DNA of 7,652 nt from a bacterium (GTDB lineage Bacteria; Vulcanimicrobiota; Xenobia; Xenobiales; Xenobiaceae): positions 1-7,652 of the forward strand of contig JAFSXO010000282.1 in NCBI GenBank assembly GCA_017444045.1, in the 5' to 3' direction. A program made the position numbers and the translations under genes. A model generated the notes under the pieces. The model ran no database searches. It worked only from the letters and a program-made list of their open reading frames with translations, and was not told where the DNA came from. Every line of letters starts with the position of its first letter. Within the stretch, counting starts at the first letter, position 1. Below, piece after piece: positions 1 to 6,679 of the stretch.

Positions 1-239
1 ACGAGCCTGGCACAGATTTGAGCCAAGGACTGCTAGCCGCAGTTCAGGAATTGCTCCGGCGCAAAGCGGCCTGCGGCGAAAAGGAACTGAAACCGCAGCT
101 GCCAGTAATCAGCGAATTTATCAAAACAGAGTGCAGCAGGCTGAAAGAAGCAGCCGCATCAGCTCCTCAAGACAGCAGATGCGATTTCGCTGAATTGAAT
201 GCGGTCTTTCGCCACGCGCTTATGCAAGCGCATACATAA
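1..239 (+). CDS. C-terminal part of a predicted nucleotidyltransferase (RlaP/YcgL-like), 5' end outside window
   Basis: The reading frame is open from the first bases (codons from position 3) to TAA at 237-239, giving about 78 residues. A TTG at 18 has no ribosome binding site, so this is most likely the tail of a gene that starts upstream, not a small gene. The tail shows a pattern I associate with the C-terminus of COG3541/RlaP-type (DNA polymerase beta-like) nucleotidyltransferases: a helical LLxRK segment, a P-x-I-xEFIKxE helix, and a terminal D-x-x-x-LNxxFRxxL motif (here FAELNAVFRHAL). The catalytic GS...DxD region would lie upstream and cannot be seen, so activity cannot be judged. A strong terminator lies about 85 bases downstream, suggesting this is the last gene of its transcription unit. 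Family assignment is by recalled motif only and is moderate; the presence of a real coding end is more secure. Confidence 0.6.
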   Translation, partial: EPGTDLSQGLLAAVQELLRRKAACGEKELKPQLPVISEFIKTECSRLKEAAASAPQDSRCDFAELNAVFRHALMQAHT

Positions 240-379
240 AAGCTGTCCCCAAGCTTCCTATAATAAGGTAAGCTGTCAACTGTTCGCCTTATTCAGATTA
301 GACAGCAACTGAATAATAGTAACGGCGCGCTCTTTCAAGGCAATAATACCGCCCGCAAGAAAGCAGCGCGCCTTTTTTT
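240..379 (+). ncRNA. Structured intergenic segment; candidate small RNA or 3' UTR element
   Basis: This gap holds more structure than a plain spacer. AAGCTGTC occurs at 240-247 and again at 270-277, and its inverted core GACAGC is at 301-306. TTATTCAG (289-296) is exactly complementary to CTGAATAA (309-316). The GCTGTC/GACAGC pair (272-277 with 301-306) interleaves with the TTATTCAG/CTGAATAA pair, which means either a pseudoknot or two mutually exclusive hairpins; the two-base linker 307-308 favours the latter. A perfect TATAAT sits at 259-264, but no convincing -35 lies 16-18 bases upstream. If it is used, transcription would begin near 271 and stop at the terminator, making an RNA of about 110 nt. 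It could equally be only the 3' UTR of the upstream gene. I do not recognise an RNA family. Confidence 0.25.
324..379 (+). terminator. Strong rho-independent terminator
   Basis: GGCGCGCTCTTTC (324-336) pairs with GAAAG-C-AGCGCGCC (359-372), a 13-bp GC-rich stem with a single bulged C, followed directly by seven T (373-379). The orientation fits termination of plus-strand transcription from the gene ending at 239. The opposite strand has no T tract after the stem, so it is a poor terminator for the minus-strand rpn fragment, whose TAA stop (380-378) overlaps the T run. Confidence 0.88.
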
Positions 380-677
380 AGTGCGCTAGCCTTTCCCTAA
401 AATAAGGCTGTTCAGCTTCTGGAACACGCAAAGCATTCATCGCATCTTGCAGGCTTAAGCCCAAAGTCTCCATTAAATTCCTCAGGTCAGCAGTTATAGC
501 TTCAGTGCGCCCTTCAGAATGTCCCTCAGCCATACCTTCAGCGCGTCCCTCAGCGCGGCCCTGGGCAATATAACGCGTCCGCCAGCAAATCATGTTGCCT
601 TCGGAATCAAGTCTTGTGTTTATGTCCTCCTCCGTAACATGCTTATATTCCTTGTCCAATGTCAATTCTGCGCTCAT
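378..677 (-). CDS. Possible intragenic product: Rpn C-terminal domain (99 aa)
   Basis: Inside the rpn frame an ATG at 677-675 (protein MSAEL..., residue 155 of the 253-residue frame that starts at the TTG at 1139) is preceded by GGGGGA, ending about five bases upstream, which can pair with the anti-Shine-Dalgarno sequence allowing one G-U pair. Translation from it would give 99 residues: a linker, the xEG-repeat segment and the terminal helix, without any nuclease part. As I recall it, work on E. coli Rpn proteins reported intragenic C-terminal products that block the full-length toxic nuclease, so such an internal start would be meaningful. Here the full-length N-terminus is lost, so the product would be an orphan inhibitor at best. 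The start is inferred from sequence only. Confidence 0.25.
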   Translation of the reverse strand: MSAELTLDKEYKHVTEEDINTRLDSEGNMICWRTRYIAQGRAEGRAEGMAEGHSEGRTEAITADLRNLMETLGLSLQDAMNALRVPEAEQPYFRERLAH

Positions 678-1148
678 ATCTTCCCCCGAAATATGCTCTA
701 ATATCATTCCAAACAGCTGTACCCAAGCTTCCTTATTAAACGAACCGCCACGAGACGAAGCGAACTCAATAAAATTATGCCACTTTCTATTGAATATGTC
801 CAATCTGTTGGTCTGAAAGCTGTCGAACATCAGCCTTATTAGGCTGTTTTTATCCCCTCTAAGCCGGGCTCTAATGACATCAACCAGAGTAAACCTAAAA
901 TGCACAGGAGTCTTATTAGAGACACGCGCCGAAGCAGTTTGCCATAGCCTGCCCACCTCTAGAGGACCACACCAGCGCGGCCAGCCCGTATAGAACACCA
1001 CAGGAAGTATCTGCGGCAGAGGAAAGGCTTTCTCCTTGGGGAGCTTTTCGGCCAGATTCAAACAGAATTGGGTAAGATAATTTAGCATCCTCAGAGCCAT
1101 GTAATAACAGGAACGGCTTTGCTGCTCCAGCAGCACCAAATAAAACGT
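378..1148 (-). pseudogene. 5'-truncated Rpn-family nuclease/transposase-like gene (YhgA-type, PD-(D/E)XK)
   Basis: The frame carries the recognisable middle and end of an Rpn (recombination-promoting nuclease, formerly YhgA/transposase_31) protein: LLEQQS matching the family's E-x-Q-S nuclease motif, MALRMLNYL, then LPxxLPVVFYTG and CGPLEV. A charged low-complexity tail with repeated xEG units (about residues 190-215) and a terminal helix follow. The family normally has a further 60-90 residues before the E-x-Q motif, including the catalytic Asp; they are absent. Homology begins right after the TGA stop (1151-1149) of the upstream ygjV gene, in the same frame, with only three codons before the first possible start (TTG at 1139). 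No ribosome binding site precedes that TTG; reinitiation after ygjV is the only obvious route to translation. Without the N-terminal Asp the nuclease should be inactive. The body has no internal stops, so the truncation may be recent or the C-terminal part may still be useful. Confidence 0.8.
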
Positions 1149-1760
1149 TCAGGCAAACTGTCTGGCCAGCCGGCCGTTGCCCTCCACAAAGCCCATCTTG
1201 TGCAGATAATCCACAGTCGCGGGATCAGGATGCACGAAATACGCCTCACTTAGCCCAGTCTTGGCTATATGCTCATAGGCAAAACGCCCCACCGAGCAGT
1301 CACGGTATTCGGGAATGCTGTAATCAAGCTCCAGGCGCACAGACGCATCCTCCAAAAATCCCACCTGCAGGCCGACCAGCTCACTGCGGGAAAGAATAAA
1401 CTGCGCATAGTTGTAATCGCTGCTGTTCGCGGCAAAGCCAGGAAAGAACTTGGCAATATCCTGGCTATACCGCTCCACAAAGCTGCGGTACATACCTTCA
1501 TTCACGGCACAAGGAACAATATAATAGTTATTGCTGTGGTTATTTAATACGCGCAGCAGCTGATAAATATTGATGCCCACGATAAAGAAATTGCATAGCG
1601 CAGTAGGATAAGCGCAAATAAGCAGACTGTAAACCGCACAGGTAAAGCTGCCTACAGAATTAACCACGCGCAGCTTGACGGTAGATGTCATAATAAAAGA
1701 AAGAATCACGATTAACGAGCCGATATACCCGATTATTTCGTAGACAGTGGCGTGACTCAT
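1149..1760 (-). CDS. ygjV: YgjV-family inner membrane protein with C-terminal acetyltransferase-like domain
   Basis: The 203-residue protein begins with three hydrophobic segments (about residues 7-24, 30-48 and 52-69), including IIGYIGS and the KLRVVNSVGS loop typical of the YgjV/Imp-YgjV family of small inner membrane proteins. A soluble domain of about 130 residues follows. Its DYSIPEYRDCSVGRF segment (near residues 145-160) and the terminal LHKMGF motif recall the second half of GNAT acetyltransferase folds; this extension is common in anaerobe homologues. Biochemical function is unknown. The start is placed at ATG 1760-1758 because GGAGG (1773-1769 on this strand) lies eight bases upstream and the membrane segment follows at once; an upstream GTG-type extension to 1865 would add 35 residues unlike the family. 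The stop TGA (1151-1149) directly abuts the truncated rpn frame. The family call is fairly secure, the acetyltransferase-like reading less so. Confidence 0.8.
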   Translation of the reverse strand: MSHATVYEIIGYIGSLIVILSFIMTSTVKLRVVNSVGSFTCAVYSLLICAYPTALCNFFIVGINIYQLLRVLNNHSNNYYIVPCAVNEGMYRSFVERYSQDIAKFFPGFAANSSDYNYAQFILSRSELVGLQVGFLEDASVRLELDYSIPEYRDCSVGRFAYEHIAKTGLSEAYFVHPDPATVDYLHKMGFVEGNGRLARQFA

Positions 1761-1768
1761 AAAAAATG

Positions 1769-1773
1769 CCTCC
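1769..1773 (-). promoter_or_regulatory. Ribosome binding site of the ygjV-like gene
   Basis: On the minus strand GGAGG (1773-1769) stands eight bases before ATG 1760. It decides between this start and the longer frame beginning at 1865. Confidence 0.75.
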
Positions 1774-1877
1774 TTGCAAAACATTTGAAGGCGGCGTGCT
1801 GTTGACACAGATTTTGCGAGAAAAACTGCGGTGTCGTTCGCTGCTCTTATGGCACATGGCCACATTAGGCCATATTA

Positions 1878-1904
1878 TTGAAGCAAGTCAGCTTAACATA
1901 TAAT
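1878..1904 (+). promoter_or_regulatory. Candidate plus-strand promoter, possibly for the PTS operon
   Basis: A perfect TATAAT (1899-1904) has TTGAAG (1878-1883) 15 bases upstream, a short spacer with four of six -35 matches. If used, transcription would start near 1911 and give a leader of about 230 nt that includes the rpn remnant in antisense. The stretch 1761-2143 contains no intact gene: it holds the ygjV leader, this site, the rpn remnant, and about 85 bases before the PTS start in which I see no better promoter. Confidence 0.3.
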
Positions 1905-1946
1905 CGTTATTTTTTCAAGCACACAACGAATAAACGCAAACAGCGC

Positions 1947-2064
1947 TCATAATATCTCCACCTCAAGAGGGCCACACCAGAGCTGCCGGCCCGTATAGAA
2001 CACCACAGGAAGCATCTGCGGCAGTGGAAAGGCCTTATCTTTGGGGAGCTTTTCGGCAATAATC
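1947..2064 (-). pseudogene. Short remnant of a second Rpn-family gene
   Basis: Read on the minus strand, this segment encodes about 36 residues containing AEKLPKDKAFPLPQ, LPVVFYTG and CGPLEV, then terminates at TGA (1949-1947). It corresponds to a stretch of the rpn fragment at 378-1148: bases 1958-2058 align without gaps to 953-1053 with about 11 differences, roughly 90% identity. Both copies point the same way and flank the ygjV-like gene. Homology ends abruptly on both sides, so nothing else of the gene remains. It is not translated meaningfully and now forms part of the presumed leader of the PTS operon. Confidence 0.8.
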
Positions 2065-2125
2065 AGAGGGGGAAGAATACAGACCTTGCACGAAATTAAG
2101 AGATTTACTCGCAATCTTGCCCGCT

Positions 2126-2130
2126 GGAGG
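2126..2130 (+). promoter_or_regulatory. Ribosome binding site that decides the start of the IIA-HPr-EI gene
   Basis: GGAGG lies 13 bases before GTG 2144, slightly long spacing. The alternative TTG at 2117 lies upstream of this site and has no site of its own, which supports the GTG. Confidence 0.55.
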
Positions 2131-2143
2131 CCAGTTTATAATC

Positions 2144-4669
2144 GTGTCTGAACAGTTGATTCTAAAAGCCCCTGTTTCAGGGGCCACCGTAGCTATCGAG
2201 GACGTACCCGATCCGGTATTCGCCAGCAAAATGGTGGGAGACGGACTGTCGATCGATCCCACTTCCCCCTTTCTCCTGGCTCCCTGTTCGGGAAAGGTTT
2301 TGCAGATTCACCCTTCCTGCCACGCCCTAACCATCAAAAACCCCAAAGGCCCTGAGATTTTAATGCACATAGGCCTGGACACCGTAGGCCTAAAAGGTGA
2401 AGGCTTTAAGCCGCTGGTTTCCCAAGGTGACGAAGTAGTGGCCGGAGATCGGCTGCTGGAATTCGATGCCGACCTAATTGCCTGCAAATCCAAAAGTCTG
2501 CTTACCGAGATTCTAGTCACCAACACAGAGCTCGTCGAAGCGCTTGAGGTTCATCACGGGCAGGCCGTTGCCGGCGAGACAAATATTCTAACTATAACTC
2601 TGCGCGAAGATTTTTCTACCGCCCAGGACAAAAAAACCAGCAGCGAGCAGTATGTTTATTCACCGCCTATCGTTGTGCGCAACCCTCAGGGTCTCCATGC
2701 CCGCCCTGCAGCCAACCTAGTGAATTCAGCCAAACGCTTCAAGTCTGACATAGAATTGCTGCGCGGCTCACAAAGCGCCAACTGCAAGAGCGTAGTGGCC
2801 ATCATGGCTCTGCAGGTAGACTGCGGAGACACCGTCAAGCTACAGGCCAGCGGCCCAGATCAAGACGAGGCCATTAAGGAGCTCACACGGGATCTCCGCA
2901 ATGGTCTAGGCGAGACTCTCGCCGCCATCGCTGTACAGGAGGCCGCAGACGAAGAGCCCTCTGCTAACGACGCCCCCATCATCGATGGCGTTTACAAGGG
3001 TATTCCCGCTTCCCCCGGATTGGCACTCGGCCAAGTCTTCCAGATTAAACACCATGAATGGGTTATTCCTGAAAAAGGCGGCACCCCCACCCAAGAACGC
3101 CAGCTTTTGGATCGAGTCATCGGTCAGGCGCAAAGCGAATTGGAGAAATTAGAGCAGCAGCTTGCCAAAGACGCCTCCAAGGACAAAGCCGCCATCTTCG
3201 CCGCCCACCGCGAGCTGCTCAACGATCCGGACCTCGTAGATAACGCTCAGAAGAAAATACTTCAGGGACACAGCGCCGCCTTCGCCTGGAAGGAAGCCTT
3301 CACCTCGCAGGCAGAGCGCCTCAGCGCGCTTAAGCAAAAGATGCTGGCCGCCCGCGCCACTGACGTGCGCGATGTTGGCGAGCGCGTGCTGCGCCTGCTT
3401 CTGGGCAAAGAAGCCGAAGTTCCGGAGATGCCAGAGAACACCATCATTATTGCCGAAGAGCTAACCCCATCAGACACGGCATCCTTAGACCGCTCTAAGG
3501 TTCTGGGCTTCGCCACTGTACTCGGCGGAGGGACGTCCCACGCCGCCATTTTGGCACGTTCTTTAGACCTGCCGGCTATCGCAGGCATTAATCCCAAAGC
3601 CCTGGAGCTAAAGAATGGTCTGCAGGTTCTGCTCAACGGAGACAAGGGCACCTTGGATACCGATATCAGCGAAGCGGAGATGACTGACATCCGCCAGCAG
3701 CTAGAGAAGCAGAAGGAGCTCAAACGCCTGTACCACGAGCAGGCTGGCCAGCCCGCGATTACCAAGGACGGGCACCGCGTAGCCGTGCTGGCCAATATCG
3801 GCTCTATCGACGACGCTAAAAAGGCCATGAGCTTGGGCGCCGAAGGCGTTGGCCTGCTGCGCTCGGAATTCCTCTTCATGAATCGTCCCACTCCGCCCGG
3901 AGAGGACGAGCAGGCTCACATTTACAGAGCTATCGCCTTGGCCGTCGGCAAAAACAACCCGCTGATTATACGCACTCTGGACGTCGGCGGAGACAAGCCC
4001 CTGCCCTATCTGCCTGTCCCCAAAGAGGACAATCCCTTCTTGGGCGAACGCGGCCTGCGCCTCTGCCTCAACCGGCCAGAGATACTGCGCACCCAGTTTA
4101 GAGCTATACTGCGAGCCGCCGAGTTAGCTAAAGTAATGGTCATGCTGCCCATGGTAACCTCGGTTCAGGAATTCCGTCAGGCTAAGGAGATCTTCCAGCA
4201 CGAGCAGCAAGAGCTTGGCGTAGCCGATGTGCCCCTGGGCATCATGATCGAAGTTCCGTCAGCAGCGCTCACGGCCTGCGTCATGGGGCAAGATGCCGAA
4301 TTCTTCTCCATAGGCACCAACGATCTCACCCAGTATACGTTAGCTATCGACCGCGGCCATCCAAAACTGGCTTCACAGGCAGACGGCCTGCATCCTGCTG
4401 TCCTGCGCCTCATCCACATGACCGTCGAGGGCGGCCACGCCCATAGGCGTCAGGTAGGCATATGCGGCGGCCTAGGCGGCGAGCTGGCAGCGGTTCCTAT
4501 CCTAATTGGTTTGGGCATCGATGAGCTTAGCGTGGCTGCCCCCGCTATAGGCGCCGTAAAATACACTATCCGTCAACTGTCTTACCAAGACTGCCGCGCT
4601 CTGGCCGACAAAGCTTTGGGCTGCGAGAACGCCGCTAAAGTGCGCGAGATGTTGGAGGCCCAGAAATAA
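2144..4669 (+). CDS. PTS multiphosphoryl transfer protein, IIA(Glc)-HPr-EI fusion
   Basis: This soluble 841-residue protein would carry out the first three phosphoryl transfers from PEP toward an imported sugar. Residues about 3-145 are a glucose-type IIA: His60 (SCHALTIK) and His75 (ILMHIGLDT) have the spacing of the E. coli IIA(Glc) pair H75/H90, His75 being the phosphorylated one. Residues about 175-260 are HPr, with GLHARPA around His185 and Ser216 at the place of HPr Ser46. From about 275 to the end is enzyme [10 protein letters not shown] with active His466, the PEP-binding GVGLLRSEF and [12 protein letters not shown] segments, [10 protein letters not shown], and GICGGLGGE with the catalytic Cys774. 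All key residues are present. The domain order matches NagF/FruB-like fusions, with a Glc-type rather than fructose-type IIA. Start chosen at GTG 2144; a TTG at 2117 would add nine unlikely residues. The stop TAA (4667-4669) shares one base with the ptsG start, so the two genes are translationally coupled. The sugar is inferred from the neighbour; N-acetylglucosamine is the main alternative. Confidence 0.95.
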   Translation: MSEQLILKAPVSGATVAIEDVPDPVFASKMVGDGLSIDPTSPFLLAPCSGKVLQIHPSCHALTIKNPKGPEILMHIGLDTVGLKGEGFKPLVSQGDEVVAGDRLLEFDADLIACKSKSLLTEILVTNTELVEALEVHHGQAVAGETNILTITLREDFSTAQDKKTSSEQYVYSPPIVVRNPQGLHARPAANLVNSAKRFKSDIELLRGSQSANCKSVVAIMALQVDCGDTVKLQASGPDQDEAIKELTRDLRNGLGETLAAIAVQEAADEEPSANDAPIIDGVYKGIPASPGLALGQVFQIKHHEWVIPEKGGTPTQERQLLDRVIGQAQSELEKLEQQLAKDASKDKAAIFAAHRELLNDPDLVDNAQKKILQGHSAAFAWKEAFTSQAERLSALKQKMLAARATDVRDVGERVLRLLLGKEAEVPEMPENTIIIAEELTPSDTASLDRSKVLGFATVLGGGTSHAAILARSLDLPAIAGINPKALELKNGLQVLLNGDKGTLDTDISEAEMTDIRQQLEKQKELKRLYHEQAGQPAITKDGHRVAVLANIGSIDDAKKAMSLGAEGVGLLRSEFLFMNRPTPPGEDEQAHIYRAIALAVGKNNPLIIRTLDVGGDKPLPYLPVPKEDNPFLGERGLRLCLNRPEILRTQFRAILRAAELAKVMVMLPMVTSVQEFRQAKEIFQHEQQELGVADVPLGIMIEVPSAALTACVMGQDAEFFSIGTNDLTQYTLAIDRGHPKLASQADGLHPAVLRLIHMTVEGGHAHRRQVGICGGLGGELAAVPILIGLGIDELSVAAPAIGAVKYTIRQLSYQDCRALADKALGCENAAKVREMLEAQK
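4654..4658 (+). promoter_or_regulatory. Ribosome binding site of ptsG inside the end of the upstream gene
   Basis: GGAGG ends ten bases before ATG 4669. The second in-frame ATG at 4675 is 16 bases away, although it matches the E. coli PtsG N-terminus more directly. Spacing favours 4669. Confidence 0.6.
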
Positions 4670-6564
4670 TGAATATGATCAAAAATGCTTTTGCCCAACT
4701 GCAAAAGCTGGGCAAGGCCCTTATGCTGCCGGTATCTGTGCTCCCGGCCGCCGGTATTCTTTTAGGTGTCGGCTCCTCAAAATTCAGCTGGATACCCGCC
4801 AAAGTAGATGCCATCATCAAAAGCGGCGAGCTTTTTAACAATACGGGGATACTTACAGGTCTGGCTATCACCATGCTAACCCTGATGAAGGCTTCAGGTG
4901 ACGCCATATTTGAGACCATGCCTGTGCTGTTTGCCATAGGCGTAGCTCTGAGTCTGGCCAAAAACGACGGCGTTTCGGCTCTGGCCGCTATGGTAGGCTA
5001 TGCGGTACTAGTAGCCACTATGGGCGTAATGGCCGACCTTCTGGGCATGAATATGAACGAGGCTCAGGGTCTTACAGAAGATATTCTGGGTTTCCATACC
5101 ATGAATACCGGCGTATTCGGCGGTATCATCATCGGTATATTGGCAGGATGGCTGTTCAACAAATACTACCGCATTGAACTGCCTCCCTATTTGGGCTTCT
5201 TCGCCGGCAAGCGCTTCGTGCCCATCGTCACCGCCTTCGCCGCCATTATCGTCGGCGTTATTCTGTCCTTCATTTGGCCCCCAATTGATGAGATCATTAA
5301 AATGGCCGGCGACTGGGCAGCCAACAGCAATCCCACCCTGGCAGCTCCTGTCTATGGTCTAGTTGAGCGCGCCCTGCTGCCCTTCGGTCTGCACCACATC
5401 TGGAACGTGCCATTCTTCTACCAGATGGGCAGCTTCCCCGACCCCGCCGAGCCTGGCAACTTTATTCACGGCGACATCGAGCGCTTCCTGAACGGCGACC
5501 AGACCGCGGGAATTTTGGCCGGCGGCTTCCTGTTCAAAATGTTCGGCCTGCCCGCTGCGGCCATCGCCATTTGGCACAGCGCCAAACCCGCCCGCAAGGT
5601 TGCTATCGGCGGTATGATGAGCGCTGCCGCGCTGACCTCCTTCCTTACCGGCATAACCGAGCCCATCGAATTCTCCTTCATGTTCGTGGCGCCTATCCTG
5701 TACGTTATACACGCGATTTATGTAGGACTGGCCTTCTGGGTCATGCGCCTGGTCGACGCCCACATGGGCTTCACCTTCTCACAGGGCTGCATCGACTTCT
5801 TGCTGCTATACGCAAGAGATATCCGACCGTGGACGGTATTCATCCTCGGCCCCATTTTTGCGGCTCTGTATTATGTAACCTTCCGCTTTATGATCGCCAA
5901 GTTCGATCTCAAGACCCCGGGACGCGAAGATGAGTTGATTGATGCCGAAGGCAACGAATACATTCCCAAGATGGGCGAGCTTCCCGCTCAGGTTATTGCC
6001 GCCCTCGGCGGACGCGCCAACATCGCCAACCTCGATGCCTGCATTACCCGCCTGCGCGTAGGCTTAGTCGATCCCAACAAGGCCGATCACGATGCCCTAA
6101 AGAAGCTAGGTGCGGCCGGTGTGGTCTCAGTAGGCGACGGCCTACAGGCGATCTTCGGCACCAAGTCCGAGAATCTCAAGACCGACATCGAAGAATACAT
6201 GCGCAATAACCCGGTAACTGCAGAAGAGCAGGCCGCCATCCAAAAAGCCAACCAGCAAAGCAAAGCAGCTCTTCCTGGCGCTGACGAGGCTTCCTGGCTT
6301 ACCAGGGCCAGCGAAGCTAAATACCAGGATATGGCCCGCAAAATGCTGGCTGCTCTTGGAGGCCCCGCCAACGTGCTGTCTGTTTCATCGATAGCGCTGA
6401 CCCGTGTGCGTCTGGAGCTCAAAGACGCCGGCAAGGTCAATGCCAATGAGCTGGCCAGCCTAAGCGATACGGTCATGGAGATCCGTCCCGGCCTATATCA
6501 CCTGGTAGTAGGCCTGGAGGATGCGCCAATCCTGGCCATAGCAATCTCCAATACCAAAGAATAA
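4669..6564 (+). CDS. ptsG: PTS glucose permease EIICB with an extra C-terminal IIB-like domain
   Basis: This 631-residue inner membrane protein imports and phosphorylates sugar, most likely glucose. Residues 1 to about 410 form IIC, with [16 protein letters not shown] at the start, [20 protein letters not shown] (glucose-type rather than GlcNAc-type) and [10 protein letters not shown] at 328. An extra hydrophobic stretch of about 25 residues near 45-70 is absent from E. coli PtsG. LKTPGRED (about 414) leads into IIB (about 434-514), where [10 protein letters not shown] carries the phosphorylated Cys458. E. coli PtsG (477 residues) ends here. This protein continues with an Ala/Gln/Lys-rich linker and a second IIB-like domain (about 554-631): LAALGGPAN and ALTRVRLEL mirror the first domain, but Ala576 stands where Cys should be. 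The phosphate donor is expected to be the IIA domain of the upstream fusion. A terminator follows closely. Glucose specificity is inferred from similarity. Confidence 0.95.
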   Translation: MNMIKNAFAQLQKLGKALMLPVSVLPAAGILLGVGSSKFSWIPAKVDAIIKSGELFNNTGILTGLAITMLTLMKASGDAIFETMPVLFAIGVALSLAKNDGVSALAAMVGYAVLVATMGVMADLLGMNMNEAQGLTEDILGFHTMNTGVFGGIIIGILAGWLFNKYYRIELPPYLGFFAGKRFVPIVTAFAAIIVGVILSFIWPPIDEIIKMAGDWAANSNPTLAAPVYGLVERALLPFGLHHIWNVPFFYQMGSFPDPAEPGNFIHGDIERFLNGDQTAGILAGGFLFKMFGLPAAAIAIWHSAKPARKVAIGGMMSAAALTSFLTGITEPIEFSFMFVAPILYVIHAIYVGLAFWVMRLVDAHMGFTFSQGCIDFLLLYARDIRPWTVFILGPIFAALYYVTFRFMIAKFDLKTPGREDELIDAEGNEYIPKMGELPAQVIAALGGRANIANLDACITRLRVGLVDPNKADHDALKKLGAAGVVSVGDGLQAIFGTKSENLKTDIEEYMRNNPVTAEEQAAIQKANQQSKAALPGADEASWLTRASEAKYQDMARKMLAALGGPANVLSVSSIALTRVRLELKDAGKVNANELASLSDTVMEIRPGLYHLVVGLEDAPILAIAISNTKE

Positions 6565-6570
6565 ACGCAA

Positions 6571-6626
6571 CAGCACTGCCCGGCAGATAGGCTAGCCAGC
6601 CGCCCTTGTCGGGCAGTACTGTTTTT
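6571..6626 (+). terminator. Rho-independent terminator of the PTS operon
   Basis: CAGCACTGCCCG (6571-6582) pairs with CGGGCAGTACTG (6610-6621), 11 of 12 bases with one C-A mismatch, and is followed by TTTTT (6622-6626). The loop contains the small palindrome GGCTAGCC. It begins six bases after the ptsG stop codon and separates the operon from larB. Confidence 0.85.
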
Positions 6627-6664
6627 AGGCCAAATAGACACTCATCTGCCAAAGGAAAGCAAAA

Positions 6665-6669
6665 AGGAG
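6665..6669 (+). promoter_or_regulatory. Ribosome binding site of larB
   Basis: AGGAG in an A-rich context ends ten bases before ATG 6680. Only about 38 bases lie between the upstream terminator and this site, and I see no clear promoter there. larB is therefore served by a weak promoter overlapping the terminator or by readthrough. Confidence 0.65.
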
Positions 6670-6679
6670 CAGTACGGCT

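Noticed and set aside
505..575. Short periodic repeat (units of about 12 bases with CCTTCAG/CCCTCAG), CRISPR- or minisatellite-like
   Set aside because: It is the codon-level image of the xEG amino acid repeats common in Rpn C-terminal tails; there are no spacers.
1802..1807. Perfect TTGACA on the plus strand upstream of ygjV, suggesting a promoter
   Set aside because: No -10-like sequence lies 16-18 bases downstream (the place reads about ACTGCG).
2137..2142. TATAAT directly before the GTG start of the PTS fusion gene
   Set aside because: It ends one base before the start codon, which would require an essentially leaderless message and leave the GGAGG site untranscribed; no suitable -35 element.
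2035..2262. Minus-strand open frame of 75 codons across the rpn remnant and the PTS start
   Set aside because: It runs in a different frame from the rpn remnant and is antisense to the IIA domain; no recognisable protein pattern.
3262..3891. Long minus-strand open frame (209 codons) within the EI region
   Set aside because: Low-complexity Ser/Arg-rich translation typical of the antisense of a GC-rich coding gene; EI on the plus strand explains the region fully.
5359..5763. Minus-strand open frame (134 codons) and plus-strand alternative frames within ptsG
   Set aside because: Shadows of the conserved IIC coding sequence; no ribosome sites or known domains.
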